From the NCBI GenBank assembly GCA_024220525.1, contig JAMYWO010000112.1, positions 22,314 through 46,109 of the forward strand: 23,796 nt of DNA. Direction: 5' to 3'. Origin of the DNA: Cochliopodium minus (lineage: Eukaryota; Discosea; Himatismenida; Cochliopodiidae). A program made the position numbers and the translations under genes. Below are positions 9,977-19,893 of the stretch, one piece after another. Each line of letters opens with the position of its first letter. Within the stretch, counting starts at the first letter, position 1. The notes below the pieces were generated by a model. The model ran no database searches. It was not told where the DNA came from and was given only the letters and a program-made list of their open reading frames with translations.

Positions 9977-11019
9977 CTAAAATACAACATTGAGTTTAAC
10001 ACGGTTGTGGTGATTAGGATCAAAAAGAATCAAACGATACTTATTCAAAATCTGCAAAGTAGGATTCCAAGAATCAAAATCATCAGAATCCAAACAAAGA
10101 AAACTGTCGGAAATTAAATCATCCTCCAAAGTTCCGAAAACATGCAAATTGATTAATTTCTCTAAAATGGAACTCACCGAAAAGGAGTCTTGAGAGGGGT
10201 TGTTGGAGGGGAGGTAGAGGGTAACAAAGGAGCGGATGTTTTCGGCGAACATAGAGTTTTGTTTTTTGAGGGTGTTGAGAAGGAACCTCTCTTTGTCGAT
10301 GGAATCTTTTTCTTCAGTGAAGTCTAGCTCTTCTTTATCAATAACCAATTTGTTTTCCAAAAGTTTTTCTCTGTCAATTAATAATTATAATTTGATCAAT
10401 TTTTTTTTTTTTTTGGTAAAATTGTTTTTCATTGATTGAAAATTAAAAATATTGTTACAAAATTTTTTAAAAAATTAAATCTTACTCTCTGATTTCTTTT
10501 TGGAGAGATTTGTTTATTGATTCTATTTCGTCGATTGTGTTATTTATCTCTCTTATTTGATTGTTCAAGTCGTTGAACACCATCGATGTCAATACTGTGT
10601 CATCCTCTTCGTATACTATGAAGCAAAGAAAAAAAGTAAATAAAAATTTAATCAGAAATTCAGCAAAATTAATTTTCTGAGAAAAATAAAAAAATATTAA
10701 TTATTTTTATAAAGTAAATCCTTATTCAATCCTATATTTTATGTATTCACTCTATATCTTTACCATAAAAATCCCTTTTCTTTAAATCCTCTTTAAGATC
10801 TTCTATTGTTGCATTATTAGATTCATTTTGCTCTTCATTTTGCAATTCTTCTATTTCTTCTTCCAATATTCTGCAATCATTCTTCAATTTTTTGATAATC
10901 CTTTTTGTCTCTTTGGTTTTTGTATATTCTATGTTATTGTTATGAACTAAGAAAGAAGAATTGAAAAGATATTTGGAATTTCTAATATCCAATTGCTCTG
11001 CTCTTTCCCTTAAATTCAT
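9977..11019 (-). CDS. Coiled-coil protein, CENP-K-like kinetochore subunit candidate
   Basis: Three exons, 10764-11019, 10486-10615 and 9977-10370, give 259 aa ending in TAG. Introns are 148 and 115 nt with GTAAAG and GTAAGA donors. I start at the ATG at 11019; the frame is open slightly upstream but has no earlier ATG. Residues about 35-80 and 95-155 are strong coiled coils (KRIIKKLKNDCRILEEEIEE; IREINNTIDEIESINKSLQK). The C-terminal ~100 residues are a small mixed domain ending SWNPTLQILNKYRLILFDPN...RVKLNVVF. This follows the pattern of the CENP-K C-terminus: a Trp/Pro then a helix, a short strand, a His/Pro/Asp turn and a final strand of the type IRLxxF. CENP-K is a CENP-H/I/K inner-kinetochore (CCAN) subunit. 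The match is by remembered pattern, so another coiled-coil family remains possible. Confidence 0.65.
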
Positions 11020-11246
11020 CTTCACTATAAATTAATAAAGAGGGAAATATAAAGATCTATTTTTTTTTATTTTTATTTGACAAAGGATGAAACAAGAATG
11101 CAGTCAATAATTAATTAAGAAATTATTCACAAGATCAATATTCTAAAGAAATAGGAAGTGAATTCATCTATTTTTTTTTTCGAATATTTTAATATTATTT
11201 ATTTTAATTATTATTTTTATAATTACAAAAAACAAAATTAGTAATT

Positions 11247-14200
11247 TTAGATTTTTGAATTTTTTCTGTCTCTCAAAGCCTGATACATAAGGTCAGCTTG
11301 GTCAGAAACGTAAGAGTGAATGGTAGGCTGGTTTTTGTTTTCGGGGTTGGCGACAGTGATGATGAAATGGTTGCCACTCTCCGTGGAATACTTTAGAATG
11401 GAATCAATAGGAAACGATTTCAAAATTTGTTCTGCAAAAGGGGATACAATAGAAAGATAAAGATTTGAAATGCACAATATCACAGGAGCTTTTAAAAAAT
11501 AAATAAGAATTCAAAAAGAAAAGAGAATTAATTATTAAAAAAAAATTCACTGAACAAAAAATAAAATAAAAAATAAAAAAAAAAAATAAAAATAAAAATT
11601 AAATATTAAAAATAAAAATAAAAAATAAAAAAGATGAAAAAATTAAAAATTAAAAAAATAAATAAAAATAAAATAAAATTATAATAATAACTAAAAATAA
11701 ATTTTAAGAAATAATAAATAATAAGTAAAAATAAATCAAAAATGATTTTTTACCTTGAGACAAAAGATCATCAGACTTATCTTTTTCGTAAACTTTTTTG
11801 CTGCACAAAAATACAGAGTTGTTTTCGGAAGGAAGGGTGGCGAGGGTGTTACCGTGAGGCCTGTTGATATCGAAGTTGGGATAAGCGAGTTTGAACTTTA
11901 AGTGTTCTTGGTTGATAGAAGCGACCCAACTCTTTAAGTCCTCTTCATTCTTGCATTTAAATTCCACATTACTACAAAGAAAAAATAAATAAAAATAAAA
12001 ATAAAAATAGTGATAATTAAAATAAAAAAAATAAAACAAAGAAAAAATAAAAAAAAAAAACTAATACAATGCAATAAATCTAAATAAAAATAAAAATAGT
12101 GATAATTGAAATAAAATAAAATCAAAATTAAAAATTAATGTAAACAAATATAAATAATTAAAATAATTTAAAAAAAATCAAATGAAAAATAATATTGAAT
12201 AATAAATAAAATAATAAAAATAATTATTATTAAAATAATTAAATAAATAAAAATTTTGAGTTAAAATTAAATATAAAAAGTGAAATTTATTATGTTTAAA
12301 ATGAAAAAAATAAAATAAAAAATAATAAATACAGAATATTAAATTAAGGGAAAATAAATAAAACATAAAAAATTTTTATACTAAGAATGACAAGTGAGTT
12401 CAAAAGTGTTTGGTTTTTTGGTGGAGGGAGTGACTTTGGTGTTAGGATAAAGAAGGAGACTTCCCTTGTTGATTTTTTGTTTCTTGTTTTTGGTAAAGAT
12501 GTAGAGGGTGAAGCTTGTGAGAACGCAAAATCTCTTTTTCCACTTGCGTCTCTTGATCTCTATCTCTCCCATTTTTAATACTTGGGTCTTATCTATCAAT
12601 TCTTCAATAGTTGTCTAAAACAATAAAAATGTAAATTAAAAAAAAAATAATAAAAAAAAAGGTAAAAGAATAAAAAATAAAAAAATAAAAAAATTAAAAA
12701 ATAAAAAAAAATAAAAAAATAAAAAAATAAAAAAATAAAAAAAAAGAATGTTTTCATGAAAAAAAAAAAAACATTTATTTTTATATGTGTCAAATAACAT
12801 AAATAATAATTACAAAAAAATTAAATAGGAGAAAATTTAAAATTAAATAGGACTTTTAAAAATGAAAAATATTTTAAAAAATATTTTAAAAAATAAAAAT
12901 AATAAATTCAAAAAAAAAAAATGTTCATTAACTAAAAATGTTTGAAAAAAAATTTTCTAATTTTTACATTAAATTTTCTAAAGAAAGAATTGTTAGGAAG
13001 ATTAAAAGGTTTGAAATTAGAATAGTATTTGAGATAATATTCCCTCTTGTTTAAGTCTTCGTCGCCGGATTCTACGTGCCTGGGAGAAATTTTTTGGGAA
13101 TTCAAAATCTGGTTGATTCTGGGTGAGAATCCCTTGGATTCTTTTTCTCCTGAATTTCCGCTGGTGATATTGTTACTGACAATAATAAATATGAAAAAAA
13201 AGGAAAAAAATAAAAATACAAAATAGAAATTTAAAATAAAAATAAGTGTGAAAAAAAAAAGAAAAAATTAAATAAAATGAAATAAAATAAAAATTTAAAA
13301 TAATAGAAATTCAAAAAAATAAAATAATAAAGAAATAAAAAGTTTTAAATAATAAAGAAATAAAAAGTTTTTAATAAACTAAATAATAAAAATAAAATAA
13401 AAAGTTAATAAATATTAAATTAAAGTAGAAAGTTAAAAATAAAATAAAAAATAAATCAAATAAAAAATAAAATAAAAAATAAAAAAATTATAAAAATAAA
13501 ATAAAATGAAATGAAATAAAATAAAATGATTTTTTACTCTTTATCTTTATAACGAGGACTGATCACAAGATTTTTGTTGTTATTAGTAGGAGACACGTCA
13601 TGAGATTTTCTGTAGTTGTTATTGGCGCTGTTTGTCAAATTTTGACGAGGGCTGACTTCGTGGGATTTGTGCGCATTATTTCTTCCTTTTGGTGACTTGT
13701 TTCCATTTTCTAATGTCAACAAAACTCTAGGTGATATTTTTTTCTTTGTAGGTGAAAGACTAACAGAGAAAAACAAGAAATGAAAATAAGAAAATTGAAT
13801 TAATAACAAATTGAAAATTATTACGAAATAAAATATTTTTAATTCAAAATTAAAAAGGGATGAAAAATTTTTTGAATTTAATTAATAAAAAAAAAAGAAA
13901 TAATAATTATGAATTAAGAAAAAATAAAAAAAACAAACAAACAATACAATTAAAAAAAAAAATAATATTATGGATACCTTTCTCTTGAATTCATGTTTGG
14001 AGAATTCTCATCATTTGGAGGCAAAAAAAGATTGAGTAATTGATTGTTAGAATTAGGCATTTCACCAGAAGAACCAATGATGTTTCTCTCATTCTCCACA
14101 ACATCAGAAACGACTGTTTTTTTAGGGGAATCATCATCGAGAATTCCCTTTTCATCATTAAAACTAATGCTTTTGTTGGTTTCAAATTTGATGGTGGCGA

Positions 14201-16477
14201 TGTAATCGTTGGATGTCTTTTTGTGATTCTTTTTCGTTTTGTTGCTTTCGGGGGAAGATCCCTCGCTTCCTCTTGGGATGGGCGGTGTCATCATTACTCC
14301 GTCATCGTTGTCCAAATCTTCTTCTTTCATACCCATCGAAATTTGAAATGATCCACTTCTTTCCCCTTTAAAAAAATGGTATAAACATTAATGTAGAAAA
14401 TTTTAAATAATTTATTTTTTAAAATATATTTTATTTAAAAATATAATTTTATTTTTTTTGTCAATCAATTTTTTCTTCAAAACAAAATACTTTTTCTTAA
14501 ATGAATAAAATCGTCAGGAAAAAAAAAAAATATTGAAATTTGTAAAGAATAATGTTCGTACCTAGATGAGAAACATCCAAATTTTCATCATCGGAAGAGC
14601 TTTCGGAGGAATTGAAATTGATGCTTGTTATTTTTTGAAGTTGAGGAGACGTCGAAGGCGAGAAAATTTTGGCGGAAGTGTTGATTCGAGCATTTGGATT
14701 TTTTTCTGTCAATTTTTTGTCTATTTCATTAAGTCTGTTTAAAACGTCCAACATTGTTGGTCTATATTAAAAAATTCAACAAAAAATCATTAATTTAGAT
14801 TTAATTTAAAAATTTTGACGGAAAAAAAAAATAAATTTCTTTTTACCTGTCATTTGCTTCTAGCTTCCCACAATCGATTACTAACTGAAAAAAATCTTCT
14901 GGGGTTTCTTTTGGAAGATTGAGTTTAAATTCTTCAACATCAAAATCAAAATAATTACTGAGAAATAAAAATAAAAATAAAAATGATTTAAAAAAAAATT
15001 GATTAGTTTAAAATTTTTATTTTTACTTTGGGCGTCTTTTTGGTGGTTTTTCTCTCATAATACATTCATAAAAGATCATTCCCTATTTAATAAAGAAAAA
15101 TATAAAATTTTAAATCATTAATGCAAAAGAAAAAAAAAAGCTTTACCATTGAATAAACGTCTGCTTTTTCGTTATAATAATCTCCCAAAATAACTTCAGG
15201 TGCCATAAATTCGTCAGTACCTTTACATTTGAAAATTTTTAATTTTAATTTGAAAAATAAAACATTCAAAAAAAATCTTACCACTATTTAAAAATTTGTT
15301 CAAAATTTTTTATTTTTGAAAAATAAATTTTATTAATCACCATATTGTGAGTTGTCTTTGAAACTTTTCTTGTTTGGTTCTAACTTTTCTAGCAAAGCCT
15401 AAATCGCATATTTTACAATTCCAATTCGAATCCAACAACAACTTTTTAAAAAATAAAAATAAAAAATAAAATCTAAAATTGAAATAAATTAAAATTTTAC
15501 ATTTTCGCTGAAAATATTTGGTTTTTTTTTTTTTTTTGAAGAAATTGAATTTAAGAGAAACAAACAACCATTTTTTTTACCATTTTAGATCTCTATGTAG
15601 AAATCCTCTTTTATGAATAAATGCAACTCCTTTGGCTGCATCTATCATAAATTTTACTCTTAATCTGTGAAAATAGTAAGAAGTAAAGAGGAATTAAAAA
15701 AAAAAAGGATGAAAAAAAGTGATTACTCCCTACATTATTTTTAGAAGAAAAAGAAATTTGGTTAATATATAAAAATAATTGAATTATAATTGAATATATT
15801 TTATTACCAAGGAAGAATATTCTTATTCCTATTTTTATGAAGTATTTTGGCCAAATCTCCATTCGTCAATAATTCATTTATCAAGTAGATTTGATTTTCC
15901 CTGTTGCATAATCCCAAAAACTGCACGATATTGGGATGTGCCAATGTTCTTTTAAAAAAAATTATTGTGGAATTATAATTAGTTTAAATGTGAGTTAAAT
16001 AAATTTTTTTTAAGGATCTTTTATATGAAACTATTGAAATTGAAATTTTTCTTTCTGGTATTACTTTAACATTATTATTTCTCTTTGAAGATACTTTTGG
16101 AAATCCACATCTTGCGAAAATGATTGAGAATATAATTTCTTTATAGCGACAGGCGTACCCAAATAATATCCTTCATTGTAAAATTAGGTAAAATTTGAGT
16201 AAAAATTTAGAAATATATAAATACCTTTCATTATTGAACCGAATTGACCACTTTTTTTAATGATTCGTAATATTGAAAATTTTGATATCAAAGAATTTCT
16301 TATTTAGTTATACCTTCCAATTTCTGATTCAAATTCCAAATCTTTATAATCAATAGTCCATATATCTGTATCTTTAGGTAATCCTTCATCATCGTTATTC
16401 ATTTCTTGTTTTCGTTTCTTCTTCTCAAATTTTTTTATATTTAATTTCGATTTTTTTTTATATTTTAACTGAAACAT
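11247..16477 (-). CDS. Protein kinase with Ser/Pro-rich linker, PH domain and PTB/FERM-F3-like lobe
   Basis: Nineteen exons on the minus strand close in frame to 861 aa: 16314-16477, 16225-16250, 16065-16170, 15808-15948, 15727-15729, 15581-15664, 15501-15507, 15341-15441, 15282-15283, 15147-15220, 15027-15082, 14847-14957, 14562-14761, 13978-14365, 13538-13759, 12968-13175, 12382-12614, 11754-11971 and 11247-11488. The kinase domain, about residues 48-305, has the Gly loop GSGQFG (54-59), VAIKK (Lys74/75), LPWELR, HRDLKCEN (170-177), DLG (190-192) and CGTDEFMAPEV (211-221), in the style of TKL/LIMK-like Ser/Thr kinases. DLG in place of DFG is common there. The linker, about 305-630, is Ser/Asn/Pro-rich with repeated SPR/SPT sites. 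The PH domain, about 644-735, ends with the Trp helix EEDLKSWVASI (Trp724). The last 80 residues resemble a PTB/FERM-F3 fold. A signalling kinase recruited to membrane phosphoinositides is the likely role. A second in-frame ATG at 16402 would give 836 aa. Confidence 0.9.
11489..11753 (-). repeat. A-rich simple-sequence intron (last intron of kinase gene)
   Basis: The plus strand is almost entirely AAAAAT-type simple sequence. On the sense strand it is T-rich between GTAAAA and AAAAG. Confidence 0.75.
11972..12381 (-). repeat. 410-nt A-rich simple-sequence intron within the PH domain
   Basis: Splits the PH domain at Tyr709. It contains a near-duplicated block: plus-strand matches around 11982-12018 and 12083-12119 share 'aaataaaaataaaaatagtg' and the sequence after it, so an internal duplication of about 100 nt enlarged the intron. 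Confidence 0.75.
12615..12967 (-). repeat. 353-nt A-rich simple-sequence intron
   Basis: The plus strand from 12630 to 12750 is AAAAAAT-type repeats with nearly no C or G. The short T-rich open frames on the minus strand here are only the intron read through. Confidence 0.75.
13176..13537 (-). repeat. 362-nt A-rich simple-sequence intron
   Basis: Made of AAATAAAATAAA-like units, including a local duplication 'aataaagaaataaaaagttt' near 13327-13371. It separates two linker-coding exons of the kinase gene. Confidence 0.75.
15282..15283 (-). other. 2-nt microexon (TG) of the kinase gene
   Basis: Bounded by AAATAG and GTAAGA. It converts the join ATA TG + GT ACT into ATA TGT GGT ACT, that is ICGTDEFMAPEV, the activation segment. 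Skipping it gives TGG TAC TGA, an immediate stop. The flanking introns are 57 and 61 nt. The donor before it is a less usual GTGATT. Confidence 0.72.
15501..15507 (-). other. 7-nt microexon (CGAAAAT) of the kinase gene
   Basis: Bounded by TTTTCAG and GTAAAA. With TG from the previous exon it encodes Cys-Glu-Asn, completing the catalytic loop HRDLKCENLLLD. The invariant Asn177 comes from this microexon. The flanking introns are 73 and 59 nt. Confidence 0.85.
15727..15729 (-). other. 3-nt microexon (GGA) of the kinase gene
   Basis: The upstream exon ends in TG at 15808 and the next starts with A at 15664. Joining them directly makes TGA. Between them lies TGTAG|GGA|GTAATC, behind a pyrimidine tract. 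Including GGA gives TGG GAA TTA, that is LPWELR, the motif expected in this kinase class. The flanking introns are 78 and 62 nt, the normal size for this gene. Confidence 0.8.
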
Positions 16478-17067
16478 AATAAAAAAAAAATTTGCCTTTG
16501 AACAATTTTCTTAATTTGGGAACAAAAGGATGGATAATAAGCAAGGATTTTGAGATCAAAAAAAGAATATGTGCTCAAAATATTTTTTTAATTTTGCCGT
16601 TGTAACAAAATAACAACAATTATATTTATAATTTAAGAAGACATACAAGTTTAATTTCTTTTAAACAGAAAATCGTTCTCTTCCTCATTTTATAATAAAA
16701 TTAATGAATATAAGATGTTAGGAGTTCGATAAATTTAAAATTAGAACTTAATCCATTTGAAGTGTATTTTAATAATACTTTAGATTTTTAAAAGATTCTT
16801 AAATTATAACAAATTATTTTTTTTCATTTATACCATTGTTATTTGTTATTCAAAAAAAAATTTTTTTTATTATTATTTTTGAATCTTTTCATTTGTTTCA
16901 TAACACCTTGACAATACTTTTCTTATCTCTTATATTTTAAAAGAGTTGAAATGGTGATTGATAAAACAGATGTACCACTTTAGGATTTAATGAAAATAAT
17001 GGAATTCTGAAACTAATATTCTGATAAATATTTCTAAATAAGAAAATTTTTTTTTTTTATAATTTAT
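16478..17067. other. Intergenic spacer between ankyrin gene and kinase gene
   Basis: 590 bp between two minus-strand genes. It would contain the kinase promoter. AT-rich with no open frame of note, no repeat and no RNA gene recognised. Confidence 0.5.
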
Positions 17068-18682
17068 TTATTTTATTTTTTTGAGATTTTCAATTTCTAT
17101 TTCTAATTTTCGGTTCTTTTCATCCAATTCATGAATTTTTCTTTCACTTTCGATTTTCAACAAAGAGTTTTCTTCAGTCAAAAATCTGATTCGCTCCTCC
17201 AATTCCCTTATCTGGTTGTGATTAATCAGTTTTATTTTCTTGTTGCTTTCTTTAATCTCCTCTATTTGCTTATTTTTAGTGTGAATAAAATCACTAAGCA
17301 ATTTGTTGTTTTGAGGAGATTGGTTAGGAAAAAGAGAGTAAGAGACAATGCTCCCAAGAATAGCATACATGATATACTTTGGGATCTTGATTTTAAAAGG
17401 ATAATAAAAAGAAACTTTCATGGAAAGCAAAAAAGTTTGCAAAATCTGGTGTATTTCGATGGAGAAAAACTTGTTGTTGGTTGGTCTCCAGATTTTGTTG
17501 TTTTCCACATTATCAAAAAATTCTGCGAGAGAAGAGTTTTTGTAGAGTAAAATACTTTTGGGAGTTGTGTGTGAAGTGTTTGGAATGTTCAAATCTGCTC
17601 CATAACAAAGGGAAATGGTCAGAATGGATTTCAAGTGTTCAAAGTCTGAAAATTTGTCGACTTTGTTCGCCAAGATATGAAAAGGAGTCAACCCTTCTTT
17701 GTTTCTCACATTTACATCACATTTCACTTGCAAAATGAATTTTATTTTGTGGAAAAACTGAGTTTTATTGTTAAAAGCATAATGGAGAGGTACAGAATTG
17801 TTTTTGTTGACAGGATTCAAGTTCATTTTCTCTGTCTCCACAAAATACTTTATTACATTAATGTTGTCCGTCTTGTTGATGAAAAGAAAGTGGAGCAGAG
17901 AGTTTCCCCTTTCATTAGGGGAATAAGCGTCCCAGTCTCTAATCGACAACAAGTATTTAATAGTTTCTAAATTAGAAGAATTCATAACAGCATATTCAAA
18001 AAAATTACTTCCAGAATTCACTTTCAAATTCACATCACAATTCACCTCTTCCAACAAATATTTTATCACTTCGGTGTTTTTGTTCATTGTTGCCCAATGG
18101 AACGGAGTTATTTTGTCTATGTTACTTATCAACTGTTCGCATCCTTTTTTTTCTACCAAGTATTTTATCACTGAAAGATTCTTGTTGAATGCGAAGCATA
18201 GATGTATTGGTGTGAAGCCGTTCTCGTTTTTTAGATATAGATCGTAATTTCTTTCTTCTGTCAGATATCTTATCACTGAGAGATTTTTATTGAATGCCAA
18301 TCCGAAATGTAGTGGCGTATCTTTTATTATATTCTTCTCATATAGATCTGCTTCATATATTTCTACCAGATATTTTATTATTTCCAAATTTTTGTTGAAT
18401 GCAAGACAAAAATGCAGCACTGTCGTTTTATATTTGAATTTCTTTTTAAATAGTGATGATTCTCCTTCTAATTCTTCTTTATTTTTTGATATAATTTCTT
18501 TGAATTCATTTAAATCATCTATCAAAGCTAATGTAAATTCTTCATCCCCAAATTCCTCTTATAATTTTGAGAATACATACATATTTTAACATTATTTCAT
18601 AAAATTTACCTTTGATAGAAACATAATACTCTGTTATTTCATTTTTAAATGTTTTGAGTAGTTCATCTTTTTCATCATTCAT
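17068..18682 (-). CDS. Ankyrin-repeat protein with hydrophobic segment and C-terminal coiled coil
   Basis: Two exons, 18610-18682 and 17068-18557, with a 52-nt intron (GTAAAT...AAG), give 520 aa. After a short acidic N-terminal region, residues about 65-340 form a series of ankyrin repeats with an unusual consensus: TPLHFxLAFNKNLxVIxYL, where the second helix is followed by xEExxxDLYxKN. The first three are nearly identical in their FNKNL core and later ones drift, which suggests recent internal duplication at the N-terminal side. Residues about 410-430 (PKYIMYAILGSIVSYSLF) are hydrophobic and could be a membrane segment. The last 75 residues are a strong coiled coil (ELEERIRFLTEENSLLKIES; HELDEKNRKLEIEIENLKKI). 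Ankyrin proteins bind partner proteins. This one may be tethered to a membrane and dimerise. The partner is unknown. Its start is 135 bp from the stop of the Rap1 gene. Confidence 0.9.
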
Positions 18683-18817
18683 TTTTTTTTTTTTTTGAAT
18701 TAAATGTTGTTATAAATTTCCTATCATTTGCATGAATTCATGATGCAAAAAATAAGAGAAAAAATAGAAAAAATGATTTAAATTACAATATTTAATATAT
18801 TTTTTTTTGGTTCATTT

Positions 18818-19378
18818 TTAAAGAAGATTGCATCCTCCTTTTTTCTTTTCTCCCTTTTTGGTAGATGGACCTTCCTTTTTGTTGATTTGTCTGATCAAAT
18901 CTAAGAATAATTCTTGAATGTTAGTAGAGGTTTTTGCAGAAGCCTCCATATAAGAAGATTTCCATTTGCTTGATAATTCTTGAGCTTCATTTTTGGATAC
19001 AACTCTTTGTTCATCCAAATCGCATTTATTTCCAACAAGAATTGAAGGAAAATCATCAGTATCTTTTACACGGACAATTTGATCTCTTATATCATTCAAA
19101 TCAGTAAAGGTAGATTTTGCAACGATGGAATATACAAGCACAAATCCTTGTCCATCTTTCATGTAGAGATCTCTCATCGCAGTAAATTGTTCAGTACCTG
19201 CAGTATCCAAAATTTCAAGGAGACATTGGATTCCATCAACTTCAATATTTTTACGATAGGAATCTTCAATTGTTGGATCGTATTTCTCAACAAATACTCC
19301 TTGTACAAATTGAACAGTTAATGCAGATTTTCCTACTCCTCCACTCCCCAAAACAACAATTTTATATTCTTGAACCAT
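18818..19378 (-). CDS. rap1: Rap1-type small GTPase
   Basis: A complete single-exon gene of 186 aa with ATG at 19378. It has the P-loop GSGGVGKS (residues 11-18), switch [10 protein letters not shown] (33-41), DTAGTEQF (58-65), GNKCDL and EASAK. Thr62 in place of the Ras Gln61 equivalent, together with [20 protein letters not shown], marks it as Rap rather than Ras. The basic tail (KKGEKKKGG) ends in CNLL, a CaaL box for geranylgeranylation, so it should sit on membranes. Rap1 switches between GDP and GTP states under GEFs and GAPs and controls adhesion and the cytoskeleton in animals and amoebae. It has no introns, unlike most neighbours. It is divergent from the flavin monooxygenase gene across 515 bp. 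Confidence 0.97.
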   Translation of the reverse strand: MVQEYKIVVLGSGGVGKSALTVQFVQGVFVEKYDPTIEDSYRKNIEVDGIQCLLEILDTAGTEQFTAMRDLYMKDGQGFVLVYSIVAKSTFTDLNDIRDQIVRVKDTDDFPSILVGNKCDLDEQRVVSKNEAQELSSKWKSSYMEASAKTSTNIQELFLDLIRQINKKEGPSTKKGEKKKGGCNLL

Positions 19379-19893
19379 TTTACTTCTTTTTTCCTTATTT
19401 TACTTTTTTTTTTATATTTTTTATTTTTTGTGATTATTTATTTATTTTTTTTTTCATATTTTCTAAAATTAGAAAAAAGGTTAAAAAAATATAACAAAAA
19501 ACAAAAGTGAAGTTCATAAATGAATCTTATTTGTCAAAAATTTGTTATTTTTCTTAAAGGGGTTTTTTTTTCAAAGAGGGCAAAAAAATATTAAAACAAA
19601 AAAATTTTAAATAAATTTTCCTTTTTTCACATCTATTTTTGAAAATTATTAATTCCAAATGCTTAAAACAAATTGTCAAGAATTAACTTCATTTTGAAAA
19701 TTAGAAACAAGAAATTTCATTAGACTTTGAAATTCACATTTACTATTTTAAAAGAAAACATATTTTAAAATAAAAGTTTGGTTTAGTGATATAGGTTTTG
19801 TTGATAACTATAGGAATTAGAAATTGTTAATCATTATAATTTAATTAAAAAAAAAAAAAGGAATTCAGTTTCATTCCAAATATTTGATTCTTA
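19379..19893. other. Divergent intergenic region, Rap1 / flavin monooxygenase
   Basis: 515 bp holding both promoters. It has dense T tracts near Rap1 and an A tract just before the monooxygenase start. No defined regulatory motif can be named from sequence alone. Confidence 0.5.

Noticed and set aside
10981-11025. Start at 11025 for the CENP-K-like gene
   Set aside because: That codon is GTG. The first ATG is at 11019, and nothing suggests non-ATG starts here.
12615-12793. Phe-rich open frame on the minus strand
   Set aside because: It is T-rich intron sequence read through, with no coding composition.
11500-13530. A-rich tracts as poly(A) tails of retrocopies
   Set aside because: They lie exactly between phase-matched exons of one gene and are mixed AAAAAT simple sequence, so they are expanded introns.
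17131-17970. Plus-strand open frames opposite the ankyrin gene
   Set aside because: Antisense shadows of an intact ankyrin coding exon.
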